Part shown: positions 39,365 to 47,460 of the stretch, piece by piece | Layout of the letters: the number at the start of each line of letters is the position of its first letter | Position numbering within the stretch: position 1 is the stretch's first letter | Assembly (NCBI GenBank): GCA_017307735.1 | Contig: JAFKGR010000011.1 | Coordinates: forward strand, 119,494-183,493 | Length of the DNA: 64,000 nt | Reading direction: 5' to 3' | Origin: Chitinophagaceae bacterium | GTDB taxonomy: Bacteria > Bacteroidota > Bacteroidia > Chitinophagales > Chitinophagaceae | Made by a program: the position numbers and the translations under genes | The notes under the pieces: model-generated | The model's input: the letters and a program-made list of their open reading frames with translations, nothing else | What the model was told of the DNA's origin: nothing | Database searches by the model: none

Positions 39365-40219
39365 ATGAATTCCAACAGCTTTGCCACTATGTCCATGCAG
39401 TTTAAAAATATCATACCCGTTCCTGCGCTTCAAAAGTATATTGAAAAGATGTGGTTTTTTAAAAGCACAGATAAGTTGCCCACTGAAGACATAAAACTCG
39501 TGGTGCCCAACGGCAATCTGAAGCTGGCGATTTCCTATCAAAACGGGATGGTGGCCAACATCAACAGTAAAACATTTGAATCCAAAGAACAGGATATTAC
39601 GCTTACAGGTTTGGTGGATGTGCCGGTGATTCTTGGTGCAGAAGAAGATACCTATACTGAAACCATCGGTATTGAATTCACCCCACAGGGGGCATATCGT
39701 TTTTTTCATTTTAATCTGAATGAAATTCAAAACCAGATCTGCCCATTGAGCGATTTAATTGGCAGTAAAGGGAAACAACTAACACGACAAATTGCGGATA
39801 CTGCATCGCCACAACAAAAAATAATATTGATACAGCAATTTTTAGTGAGGCAACTTCTGTTACATGATGAAGACCTTATCTTCGAATATTGTGTTGAAAA
39901 AATACAGGTTTCCAGGGGAACGATAACTGTTAAAGAACTGGAAAAGAAAACCGGCTACAGCAGCCGCTGGCTGAATATGAAATTCACAGAGAAGCTGGGA
40001 GTAAGTCCGAAAAATTTATCATCGGTCATTCGTTTCAGGCAATATTACCAGGCGCTGATCAACCATGATGAAAAAAGTTTTTTCAGAAACGATTTTTACA
40101 ACCTGTATTACGATCAGTCGCATTTTATCAAAGCTTTCAAACGTTTTACCGGCCTGCTTCCCACAAGATTTGAAAAAGGAATCAACGATTTTGGAAGAAT
40201 TTATTTTAATCCAGACTAA
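39365..40219 (+). CDS. AraC-family transcriptional regulator
   Basis: 284 residues. The N-terminal 150 residues form the cupin-like sensor seen in many Bacteroidota AraC proteins (QKYIEKMWFFKSTDKLP..., TLTGLVDVPVILGAEEDTYTETIGIEFTPQGAYRFFHF). The C-terminal 100 residues carry the two helix-turn-helix units: TVKELEKKTGYSSRWLNMKFTEKLG and the second in YDQSHFIKAFKRFTGLLPTRF, the typical AraC closing motif. The start may be a few codons later, at the Met of MSMQFKN. It is followed by an SRPBCC gene 92 bp downstream on the same strand, which it may control. Confidence 0.88.
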   Translation: MNSNSFATMSMQFKNIIPVPALQKYIEKMWFFKSTDKLPTEDIKLVVPNGNLKLAISYQNGMVANINSKTFESKEQDITLTGLVDVPVILGAEEDTYTETIGIEFTPQGAYRFFHFNLNEIQNQICPLSDLIGSKGKQLTRQIADTASPQQKIILIQQFLVRQLLLHDEDLIFEYCVEKIQVSRGTITVKELEKKTGYSSRWLNMKFTEKLGVSPKNLSSVIRFRQYYQALINHDEKSFFRNDFYNLYYDQSHFIKAFKRFTGLLPTRFEKGINDFGRIYFNPD

Positions 40220-40311
40220 GGCATCAGGCCTGAGTTATCACTTCCGGTTTTTACAATTTCGACCCAAAGTTTTACTGTTGCTTTGTGATATCAATTTTAA
40301 AATAAAACAAA

Positions 40312-40746
40312 ATGAAAAACGAAAATTACCGAAGCAGCATCACTGTCAATGTCAGTGCCAAGGAGGCATTTGATGCTATTTGCCAGCCAACTAAATGGTG
40401 GAGCAAAACAATAGAAGGTGATACAAAAAATACAAATGGACTTTTCACTTATCATCCGGGCAATACATGGGTAAAATTCAGGATTGCAGAAATAATTCCC
40501 GGCAGGAAAATAGTATGGCATGTTACAGATTGCTACTTGCCTTTTCAGGAAGATAAAACAGAATGGAAGAACACGGATGTGGCTTTTGAAATTGAAGAAA
40601 ACGGTAAAGGAACTAAAATCAAATTTACACATATAGGCCTTGTTCCCCAGGCGGAATGCTATCAGAATTGTGTAAAAGGCTGGAACCAGTATTTTAATGG
40701 AAGCTTGTTGAGTTTCCTGATTACAGGAAAAGGGCAGCCGAACTAA
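40312..40746 (+). CDS. SRPBCC (AHSA1/START-like) domain protein
   Basis: Small soluble protein, 144 residues, with the Bet v1/SRPBCC fold pattern: opening strand SSITVNVSAKEAFDAICQPTKWWSKTIEG, middle strands GNTWVKFRIAEIIPGRKIVWHVTD, TDVAFEIEENGKGTKIKFTHIGL and the closing long helix CYQNCVKGWNQYFNGSLLSFLITG. The fold binds hydrophobic ligands; no function can be assigned. It is paired with the AraC-type gene upstream, a common combination. Confidence 0.83.
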   Translation: MKNENYRSSITVNVSAKEAFDAICQPTKWWSKTIEGDTKNTNGLFTYHPGNTWVKFRIAEIIPGRKIVWHVTDCYLPFQEDKTEWKNTDVAFEIEENGKGTKIKFTHIGLVPQAECYQNCVKGWNQYFNGSLLSFLITGKGQPN

Positions 40747-40757
40747 AGCCGCACTGT

Positions 40758-40976
40758 TCAATATCCGACTCCGGTCTTAAAATATCTCTGTCTTCTGATC
40801 GCCTCTGCTTTGTTCTCAAATTCTTCGGTGTAAAGTATTTCCCACGGACGATAGCTTATTGTCCATCCTCTCTCTCCTGTTGAATTATGCTCCTCAATTC
40901 TTCTTGTCAAATCACTGGTATATCCTACATAAGTTTTTTGGTGAACCGCTGAATACAAAACGTAAACGTAATACAT
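40758..40976 (-). CDS. Small GIY-YIG nuclease, 3'-truncated tandem copy A
   Basis: 72 residues of a GIY-YIG endonuclease domain: YVYVLYS, TYVGYTSDLTRRIEEHN and the Glu-containing EEFENKAEA. It differs from copy B at four residues over the shared part, but stops after FKTGVGY where copy B continues for 14 further residues, so its 3' end is lost. Copy A lies exactly 323 bp from copy B. A degenerate tRNA T-arm fragment and a hairpin lie upstream, as for copy B. It may be inactive, but the conserved catalytic residues that can be seen are present. Confidence 0.7.
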   Translation of the reverse strand: MYYVYVLYSAVHQKTYVGYTSDLTRRIEEHNSTGERGWTISYRPWEILYTEEFENKAEAIRRQRYFKTGVGY

Positions 40977-41004
40977 GGCATAAAAAAACCACTCGTCTTT
41001 TTGA

Positions 41005-41030
41005 GTCCGCGGCGGAGAACCGCCGACACA
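41005..41030 (-). repeat. tRNA-Phe 3' fragment at the far end of the GIY-YIG repeat
   Basis: On the reverse strand TGTGTCGGCGGTTC then CCGCCG repeats the variable loop and T-arm of the adjacent tRNA-Phe, with the T-loop shortened by two bases. It precedes copy A in the same way that the complete tRNA precedes copy B, as expected if the unit duplicated with a piece of the tRNA. Confidence 0.75.
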
Positions 41031-41038
41031 TGCACTTT

Positions 41039-41299
41039 TTATCCATTTGGATATTTTTCTTTCAATAACCTCTTTATCATATCTCTTCCAACTCCGGTCT
41101 TAAAATATCTCTCTCTTCCGATCGCCTCTGTTTTGTTCTCAAATTCTTCGGTGTAAAGTATTTCCCATGGACGATATCGGATTGTCCATCCTCTCTCTCC
41201 TGTTGAATTATGCTCCTCAATTCTTCTTGTCAAATCACTGGTATATCCTACATAAGTTTTTTGGTGAACCGCTGAATACAAAACGTAAACGTAATACAT
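41039..41299 (-). CDS. Small GIY-YIG nuclease, complete copy B
   Basis: 86 residues starting MYYVYVLYS, a UPF0213-like stand-alone GIY-YIG domain. Motifs: YVYVLYS and YVGYTSD (the GIY and YIG strands), RRIEEHN with the conserved Arg, and the metal-binding Glu in TEEFENKTEA, followed by RYFKTGVGRDMIKRLL. I choose this start because the frame upstream runs into the tRNA and is not preserved in copy A (2-bp indel), whereas the reading from MYY is. The gene begins only 5 bp after the T run of the tRNA terminator. The cellular role of such small nucleases is unknown; repair, homing or mobility are possible. Confidence 0.8.
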   Translation of the reverse strand: MYYVYVLYSAVHQKTYVGYTSDLTRRIEEHNSTGERGWTIRYRPWEILYTEEFENKTEAIGRERYFKTGVGRDMIKRLLKEKYPNG

Positions 41300-41304
41300 G
41301 GCAT

Positions 41305-41331
41305 AAAAAAACCACTCGTCTTTTTGAGTAG
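41305..41331 (-). terminator. Terminator overlapping the 3' end of tRNA-Phe
   Basis: Reverse strand: CTACTC (41331-41326), loop AAAAAGAC, GAGTGG (41317-41312), then seven T. The left arm is the last bases of the tRNA as read. A near-identical hairpin, shorter by two pairs, precedes copy A at about 40982-41006. Confidence 0.65.
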
Positions 41332-41397
41332 AGGCGGAATCGAACCGCCGACACAAGGATTTTCAGTCCTTTGCTCTACCGACTGAGCTATCTCACC
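41325..41397 (-). tRNA. tRNA-Phe (anticodon GAA), acceptor stem mismatched
   Basis: Cloverleaf read on the reverse strand: acceptor GGTGAGA, D arm GCTC-AGTCGGTA-GAGC, anticodon arm AAGGA-CTGAAAA-TCCTT with GAA, variable loop GTGTC, T arm GGCGG-TTCGATT-CCGCC. All arms pair except the acceptor: the 3' strand reads TCTACTC where TCTCACC is needed, giving two mismatches and one G-T pair. No CCA is encoded. The tRNA would be perfect with four bases (CACC) restored. It may therefore be damaged; see findings. Confidence 0.85.
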
Positions 41398-41521
41398 AAA
41401 CTTTTTCAGTTTTTTGCCGCCTAATTATTTCGCGAAAAAACTAATTGTTTTCATCAAACAATTTCCGCGGGCGGCAAAAATAGGGCTTTCGGTGAATTAT
41501 CCGAATAATTTGTTGAAAAAA

Positions 41522-43786
41522 TTAATTACCAAATTCTGAAAGAAATTTGATCCTCACAATTTTCAGTTGCTCCATAGAATAGTTCCCATCTGACAATTCT
41601 TTTTGTGCTACTTCCAGGCTGGACGTTTCGCAACCTTTGAAATAATCGATAATTTCCTCCCGTTCGTATTCTTCCATCCACTCATCTATAGCATAATCGA
41701 GATTGAGTTTGGTGCCACTGGCAACAATGGTTTCCATCTCATCCAACAACTGTCCCAATGAAAGTGTTTTGTGCTTGGCTATGGTTTCCAGTGGAAGCTT
41801 CTTATCAATATTCTGAATAATAAAAATCTTATTGCTGTTTTTGCTCGCTAAAGATTTCATTACAAAATCTTCAGGCTTTTCAATGTTATTTTCTTCTACA
41901 TATTTTGAAATCAGATCAATAAACGGCCTGCCAAATTTCATCGCTTTCCCCATACTAACACCCTGGCATTTTTCCAGTTCTTTTGTCGATGTCGGATACA
42001 AAGTTGCCATGTCCATCAGGCTGCTTTCCAGAAAGATGACAAATGGCGGCAATGATCTCTTCTTCCCTTCCTGTTGACGAAGTTCTTTCAGCATCTCAAA
42101 CAATCTTTCATCTGCTGCTGCTCCTTCACTGCTGTCAGCAACATCATCATCGTCATCTGTTCCCTCCGATTCAAACGTGTGATTGATTGCAATCTTAAAT
42201 GAACCCGGCTTTTTCAAAAATGCTTTTCCGGCATCTGTAAATTTCAGGACACCATAATCTGCTATATCTTTTTTGAGAAAGTTGGCCAGAATCAATTGGC
42301 GGACCAAGGAATTCCAGAATAGCTCATCATGATTTTTGCCCGTACCAAATTCCGGAAGTTCATCATGGCGGTACATTTTTATCTGAGGAGTCGGATTCCC
42401 CATAATAAAGGGAATGACATAATTAATCGGGAATCTTTCTTCAAGTACCTGTACGGTTTTCAATGCTATTACAGCCTCATTCTTCACTTCAATCAACTCT
42501 TTGGGATGTTTGCAATTGTCGCATTTCCCTCCGCAATTGTCGTGAGGATATTCTTCTCCGAAATAATTGAGCAACATTTTCCTGCGGCAAACAGCACTTT
42601 CCGAATAGGCAACTGTTTCCCTGATCAACTGTGCCCCGATCTCCCGCTCCGTAAGTGTTTTATCGCGCATCAGATGTTCCAGTTTGGCAACATCATTATG
42701 CGAATAATACAAAATACATTTCCCTTCCAATCCATCTCTGCCCGCTCTCCCGGTTTCCTGATAATAATTCTCAATGGATTTTGGAATGTTATAATGAATA
42801 ACAAATCGAATATCCGGTTTGTCAATTCCCATTCCAAAGGCGATGGTAGCTACAATGACCTGGATTCTTTCACTCAGAAATTTATCCTGTCTTTCCGTTC
42901 TGATTTTAGAATCAAGTCCGGCGTGATAGGCTGCGGCTTTAATTCCATTTGCATTCAACACATCCGCAATCTCTTCGGTAGTTTTCCGGTTGAGGGTGTA
43001 GATGATTCCACTTTTTCCACGGTTGTGGGCTACAAATTTTACAATGCTTTTGAGTGTTTGGTCTTTATTAATTTTGGGTTGTACTTCGTAATAAAGATTG
43101 GGCCGGTTAAATGATGAAATAAAAATCTTTGGATTTCTCAATCCAAGATTTTGCACAATATCACTCTGTACTTTGGGAGTAGCAGTGGCTGTTAATGCAA
43201 TGATGGGGATTTTATCGTTGATAGAATCGACTACTTCCCGGATTTTCCGGTATTCCGGCCTGAAGTCATGTCCCCATTCACTGATACAATGGGCTTCGTC
43301 AACAGCAACAAATGATACTTTCAGATCTTTAAAGAATTCGATATTGTCTTCCTTGGTCAGCGTTTCAGGAGCCACATAAAGCAATTTCGTTTTCCCGGTC
43401 AAAAGATCATCCTTGACTTCTTTAACCTGAGTTTTGTTGAGTGTACTATTCATGAAATGGGCAATCTCATCTGTACTGCTATATCCTCTGATAAGATCAA
43501 CCTGATTTTTCATCAATGCGATCAATGGAGAAACAACAAGGGCACAGCCCTCACTTATGATTGCCGGAAGTTGATAACACAGGCTCTTCCCTCCGCCGGT
43601 AGGCATGATCACAAAAGTATCGCATCCACTCAGCAGGCTTTTGATAACATCTTCCTGTGTGTCTTTGAAATTCTTAAACCCGAAATATTTCTGTAATTCC
43701 TTTTTTAGATTTTGGTCTGTGTCTTTCTTATGGCTCTGAACCGCCTTTTTTTCCGGTTTTTTCGCTTTTGGTTTTGTAGTAGGCAT
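41522..43786 (-). CDS. recQ: ATP-dependent DNA helicase RecQ (long form with HRDC)
   Basis: 3'-5' DNA helicase of the RecQ family for recombination and fork repair. The 754 residues contain motif I PTGGGKSLCYQLP near 60, DEAH box VDEAHCISEWGHDFR near 158, motif VI QETGRAGRDG near 343, the RecQ zinc-binding cysteines (CRRKMLLNYFGE..CGGKCDNC, about 400-425), a winged-helix (RQC) segment, and an HRDC domain (LPPFVIFLESSLMDMATLYPTSTKEL, about 582-660). A basic Lys-rich N-terminal extension of about 25 residues precedes the helicase. A C-terminal helical part of about 90 residues follows HRDC. It is one of two RecQ genes in this window. Confidence 0.95.
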   Translation of the reverse strand: MPTTKPKAKKPEKKAVQSHKKDTDQNLKKELQKYFGFKNFKDTQEDVIKSLLSGCDTFVIMPTGGGKSLCYQLPAIISEGCALVVSPLIALMKNQVDLIRGYSSTDEIAHFMNSTLNKTQVKEVKDDLLTGKTKLLYVAPETLTKEDNIEFFKDLKVSFVAVDEAHCISEWGHDFRPEYRKIREVVDSINDKIPIIALTATATPKVQSDIVQNLGLRNPKIFISSFNRPNLYYEVQPKINKDQTLKSIVKFVAHNRGKSGIIYTLNRKTTEEIADVLNANGIKAAAYHAGLDSKIRTERQDKFLSERIQVIVATIAFGMGIDKPDIRFVIHYNIPKSIENYYQETGRAGRDGLEGKCILYYSHNDVAKLEHLMRDKTLTEREIGAQLIRETVAYSESAVCRRKMLLNYFGEEYPHDNCGGKCDNCKHPKELIEVKNEAVIALKTVQVLEERFPINYVIPFIMGNPTPQIKMYRHDELPEFGTGKNHDELFWNSLVRQLILANFLKKDIADYGVLKFTDAGKAFLKKPGSFKIAINHTFESEGTDDDDDVADSSEGAAADERLFEMLKELRQQEGKKRSLPPFVIFLESSLMDMATLYPTSTKELEKCQGVSMGKAMKFGRPFIDLISKYVEENNIEKPEDFVMKSLASKNSNKIFIIQNIDKKLPLETIAKHKTLSLGQLLDEMETIVASGTKLNLDYAIDEWMEEYEREEIIDYFKGCETSSLEVAQKELSDGNYSMEQLKIVRIKFLSEFGN

Positions 43787-43972
43787 TGATTTTTTGTTCT
43801 ATTCCTTCATAAATTTTAAAAAAGGGTTTCAAAGTTAATTTAAATGAAAGTGAAAAAGCGGTGTTATCATCTTTTTAACATTCATCACTCTCATTATGCC
43901 CTGAATGGCAGGATAGAAAGATACAACTATTTTACGGGAAAGAAAACTATCTTTATTTGACCCAAATTCTTT

Positions 43973-43980
43973 TAGGTTTG
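43973..43980 (+). promoter_or_regulatory. -7 promoter element for kdsD
   Basis: TAGGTTTG is an exact TAnnTTTG match, 29 bp before the TTG start of the isomerase gene. It also argues against any start further upstream. Confidence 0.5.
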
Positions 43981-44009
43981 CAACCACACTGGATAAAACG
44001 AAGAATGTT

Positions 44010-45011
44010 TTGAAAACGAAAAATATTTTAATTGAAAAACAGGACATCGCCGAAACTGCAAGGCATACAATTCGCACAGAAGCCAATTCTGTTTTGGGAC
44101 TGCTCGAATTTATAAATACCGATTTTGAAAAAGCAGTTGAGTTGATTTTCAAATGCAAGGCACGCCTGATTGTAAGTGGTGTAGGGAAAAGTGCGCTTAT
44201 CGCACAGAAGATAGCGGCATCTCTGAACAGCACAGGTACGCCTGCTATCTATTTACATGCAGGAGATGCGCTCCATGGTGATGTAGGAATGGTACAGCAC
44301 GATGACATTGTAATGATCATAAGCAAAAGCGGTGAAAGCGCTGAGATTGTCATGCTTGCCCAATTGGTGAAAAACTTTAAAAACACAGTCATTGCCTTGT
44401 GCGGAAATAAAAACAGCACACTGGTCAAACGTGCAGATATTTTTTTGAATTCTACAGTAGCTACCGAAGCCTGTCCCAATAACCTGGCGCCCACAAGCAG
44501 CACCACCGCTCAAATGGTGATGGGCGATGCGCTCGCTGTTTGCCTGATGAAACTCAGAGGATTTGAGGCGGAAGATTTCGCAAAGTTTCACCCGGGTGGC
44601 ACACTCGGGAAAAGATTATTTTTGAAAGTGGCAGATTTGTATATTCACAATGAACGACCGGAAGTCAGGAAAAACAGCAGTATCAAAGATGTAATCATTG
44701 TAATGACAAAGAGCAGATTGGGAGCGACAGTGGTAACAGATGAAAACGGAAAAGTGGAGGGCGTCATTACCGACGGAGATCTGAGGAGAATGCTTGAGAA
44801 AAATATTTCAGAACCTAAAATAATGGGATCCGCATTTTTTGCCAAAGACATTATGAGCAAATTTCCCAAAACCATTCATCCGGAAGACCTCGCAATTGAA
44901 GCCCTTGATAAAATGAGGGCAAATAATATTACCCAACTGGTTGTTGCAGATGAAACCGGATACAAGGGAATTATTCATCTGCACGATCTGGTCAGGGAAG
45001 GAATAATTTAG
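44010..45011 (+). CDS. kdsD: Arabinose-5-phosphate isomerase, KpsF/GutQ family
   Basis: Interconverts ribulose 5-phosphate and arabinose 5-phosphate, the first step towards Kdo for lipopolysaccharide. The 333 residues have an N-terminal SIS domain (KARLIVSGVGKSALIAQKIAASLNSTGT, then MIISKSGESAEIVMLAQ and KFHPGGTLGKRLF, the family signature near residue 195) and two CBS domains in the C-terminal half (RLGATVVTDENGKVEGVITDGDLRR; NITQLVVADETGYKGIIHLHDLVREG). Start is TTG at 44010; no in-frame ATG lies between the promoter element and this codon. Six bases separate it from the GDP-mannose gene. Confidence 0.94.
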   Translation: MKTKNILIEKQDIAETARHTIRTEANSVLGLLEFINTDFEKAVELIFKCKARLIVSGVGKSALIAQKIAASLNSTGTPAIYLHAGDALHGDVGMVQHDDIVMIISKSGESAEIVMLAQLVKNFKNTVIALCGNKNSTLVKRADIFLNSTVATEACPNNLAPTSSTTAQMVMGDALAVCLMKLRGFEAEDFAKFHPGGTLGKRLFLKVADLYIHNERPEVRKNSSIKDVIIVMTKSRLGATVVTDENGKVEGVITDGDLRRMLEKNISEPKIMGSAFFAKDIMSKFPKTIHPEDLAIEALDKMRANNITQLVVADETGYKGIIHLHDLVREGII

Positions 45012-45017
45012 ACAGGA

Positions 45018-46106
45018 ATGAAAAATAACAACAACAATTACGTTGCAATCATGGCCGGAGGAATCGGCAGCAGATTTTGGCCGGTCAGCAGGGCCGGTTT
45101 TCCCAAACAATTCCTCGATATTTTATACACGGGAGAAACGCTTATCCAATCAACATTTGAACGGTTCAAAAAATTTATTCCTCCTGAAAATATTTACATC
45201 GTCACCGCCGAAGAATACAAGCCGCTGGTGATAAATCAATTGCCCGGACTAAACCCGGATAATATTGTTTGCGAACCTTCAAGAAAAAATACGGCACCCT
45301 GTATTGCCTACATCAGTACAAAACTTGTTCAGCTCAATCCAAAAGCAAACCTTATTTGTGCCCCTGCCGATCACCTGATTTTGAATGATACGGGATTTGT
45401 AAAAGTTTGTCTTGAAGCACTTGGGTTCACAACAGAAAACAATGCACTTGTCACTTTGGGATTAAAACCCACTTATCCCAACACCGGATATGGTTATATC
45501 CAGTATGAACAGCCGGCAGTTTCAGACAATGTATATAAAGTAAAAACATTTACAGAAAAACCAGACCTGGAACTCGCAAAAACATTTATTGCAAGCGGTG
45601 ACTTTCTTTGGAATTCGGGAATCTTTGTCTGGAAAGCCCAAAATATTTTGGCTGCATTTGAAAAACTATTACCCGAAATCTATGAGTTGTTTGATGGCGC
45701 CAGAGGAACTATGAATACCAATAAGGAAAGTGAAGCCATTAAATTAGTGTATCCTTTATGTTCAAATATTTCCATTGATTATGGCATCCTTGAAAAGGCT
45801 GAAAATGTGTATGTCATTCCCGCATCTTTTGGATGGAGCGATCTCGGCACCTGGGGCAGTGCTTATGAAAACCTGGAAAAAGATTACATGGAAAATGCGG
45901 TGGCCGGTGAGAATGTCATCTTATTCGACTCAACGAAAAATATAGTTCATTCAGAAGGAAAAAAGCTCATATTGTTGCAGGGGTTAGAAGACTTCATCGT
46001 AGTAGATACTCCGGATGCACTCCTTGTTTGCAAGAAAGAAAAGGAACAACAAATCAAAGAATATCTTTCAGAAATCAGGCGCAACAAAGGCGATAAATAT
46101 TTGTAA
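45018..46106 (+). CDS. manC: Mannose-1-phosphate guanylyltransferase
   Basis: Makes GDP-mannose from mannose 1-phosphate and GTP for surface glycans. The 362 residues show the nucleotidyltransferase signature MAGGIGSRFWPVSRAGFPKQFLD near residue 12-34, the PADHLI segment near 115, the FTEKPD strand and WNSGIFVWKA near 193-205, and SIDYGILEKAENVYVIPASFGWSDLGTW near 253-280. It is the short form, without the C-terminal isomerase (cupin) domain of bifunctional enzymes. It sits directly between the kdsD-type isomerase and an aminotransferase with almost no spacing. Confidence 0.93.
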   Translation: MKNNNNNYVAIMAGGIGSRFWPVSRAGFPKQFLDILYTGETLIQSTFERFKKFIPPENIYIVTAEEYKPLVINQLPGLNPDNIVCEPSRKNTAPCIAYISTKLVQLNPKANLICAPADHLILNDTGFVKVCLEALGFTTENNALVTLGLKPTYPNTGYGYIQYEQPAVSDNVYKVKTFTEKPDLELAKTFIASGDFLWNSGIFVWKAQNILAAFEKLLPEIYELFDGARGTMNTNKESEAIKLVYPLCSNISIDYGILEKAENVYVIPASFGWSDLGTWGSAYENLEKDYMENAVAGENVILFDSTKNIVHSEGKKLILLQGLEDFIVVDTPDALLVCKKEKEQQIKEYLSEIRRNKGDKYL

Positions 46107-47252
46107 ATGTTAAAAGGAAAAATACCTGGCAAAGAAACTATTTTCACGACCATGAGCCAGCTTGCCCGTGAACACCAGGCAATCAATCTGGGACAGGGAT
46201 TTCCCGATTACGATCCTGATCAAACACTCATCAACCTGGTCAATGAGGCGATGAACAATGGATATAATCAATATGCACCTGCGATGGGGTATTTGCCATT
46301 GAGGGAATCCATTGCTCAAAAATCAAAATCATTATACCATTGTGAAATTGACCCTCAGCAGGAAGTCTGTATCACGCCCGGCGGTACTTACGCCATCTAT
46401 ACTGCGCTCACCACCGTCCTGCATCCCGGCGATGAAGTGATCGTTTTTGAACCGGCTTATGACAGCTATGTTCCTGACATTCTTATAAATGGCGCCAAAC
46501 CGGTTTTTATTCCATTGAGCTATCCGGATTTTTCAATTGACTGGGACAGGGTACGCAATGCCATTTCCGGCAAAACAAAAATGATAATGATCAACAGCCC
46601 GCACAATCCGACAAGTTCAGTTTTGAATTCGTCTGATTTGAAAGAGCTGTCCGAAATTGTCAACAGGCATGATCTCTATGTATTGAGTGACGAAGTGTAT
46701 GAACCCATCATCTTTGACGGGATGAAACATGAAAGTGTTTTGAAATATCCGGAAATATTTAAAAAAAGTTTTGTGGTATTTTCTTTTGGAAAAGTATATC
46801 ACTGCACAGGATGGAAAACAGGATATTGCATTGCTCCTAAAAGCCTGATGAAGGAATTTGCAGCCATTCACCAGTTCAATGCATTCTGCTGTTTTCATCT
46901 TGTTCAGGTGGCATTGGCAACATTCATGAAAAATGAAAAAACATTTTCATCTCTTAGCAATTTCTATCAAAAGAAAAGAGATTTATTGTCTTCCCAACTG
47001 ACCGGTGCAGGATTCAAAGCCTTGCCATCGCATGGAAGTTTTTTTCAATTATTTGATTATTCATCTCTCTCTGATGAAGATGATTTGTCATTTGCAAAAA
47101 ATATGACCATCCATGCAGGTGTGGGTGCCATTCCCGTTTCTCCTTTTTACAGTCAGAAATCCAATGTTCATGCATTAAGGTTCTGTTTTGCAAAAAAAGA
47201 TGAGACACTGGTGGCTGCCGGTGAACGGTTAAAAAACTATTTCAGGAATTAA
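46107..47252 (+). CDS. Class I/II aminotransferase (methionine/kynurenine type)
   Basis: PLP-dependent aminotransferase of 381 residues. Features: INLGQGFPDYDPD at residue 28-40, the family signature INSPHNPTSSVL near 155-166, DEVYEPI near 190, and the PLP lysine in SFGKVYHCTGWKTGY near 219-233. The close likeness to the YbdL/KAT group suggests it acts on methionine or other hydrophobic amino acids (for example in methionine salvage) and not on aspartate. Its ATG follows the manC stop without a gap, so it is cotranscribed, although no metabolic link is evident. Confidence 0.9.
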   Translation: MLKGKIPGKETIFTTMSQLAREHQAINLGQGFPDYDPDQTLINLVNEAMNNGYNQYAPAMGYLPLRESIAQKSKSLYHCEIDPQQEVCITPGGTYAIYTALTTVLHPGDEVIVFEPAYDSYVPDILINGAKPVFIPLSYPDFSIDWDRVRNAISGKTKMIMINSPHNPTSSVLNSSDLKELSEIVNRHDLYVLSDEVYEPIIFDGMKHESVLKYPEIFKKSFVVFSFGKVYHCTGWKTGYCIAPKSLMKEFAAIHQFNAFCCFHLVQVALATFMKNEKTFSSLSNFYQKKRDLLSSQLTGAGFKALPSHGSFFQLFDYSSLSDEDDLSFAKNMTIHAGVGAIPVSPFYSQKSNVHALRFCFAKKDETLVAAGERLKNYFRN

Positions 47253-47410
47253 TTTGCAAATTTGGTAGCGGACGTGCATTGGGCACGCTGTTTTTTGGTA
47301 TTGAAAATTTTCGTTACCTCAATTCTGTACCATTTCCCTGTTCATTTATTTTGCTAAAATTTATGTAATTCACTCAGCTAAAGAAGTTAGTGTTGATAAC
47401 TTTAATTGTC

Positions 47411-47418
47411 TATATTTG
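47411..47418 (+). promoter_or_regulatory. -7 promoter element for recA
   Basis: TATATTTG followed by C is an exact TAnnTTTG match, 42 bp before the recA ATG. It lies at the head of the longer open frame, which supports the later start. No LexA-like palindrome is seen. Confidence 0.6.
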
Positions 47419-47460
47419 CCCTTCAGACTATTTTACATTTTTAACAAACAATACATTCAA

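Larger units (their letters stand above)
40768..41355 (-). repeat. Tandem duplication of GIY-YIG unit, period 323 bp
   Basis: The segments 40768-41030 and 41091-41355 align at a constant offset of 323 bp until a 2-bp indel in the T-arm fragment. Over the coding part only about ten base differences are seen, so the duplication is recent. Each unit holds, in reverse-strand order, tRNA T-arm, hairpin with T run, and GIY-YIG gene. The 60 bp between them is the 3' end of copy B. Confidence 0.85.

Noticed and set aside
41300..41356. N-terminal extension of GIY-YIG copy B into the tRNA
   Set aside because: It is translated tRNA and terminator sequence, and the frame is broken in copy A by a 2-bp indel.
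47416..47460. Longer recA reading frame
   Set aside because: It starts inside the -7 promoter element; RecA proteins begin near the Met at 47461.
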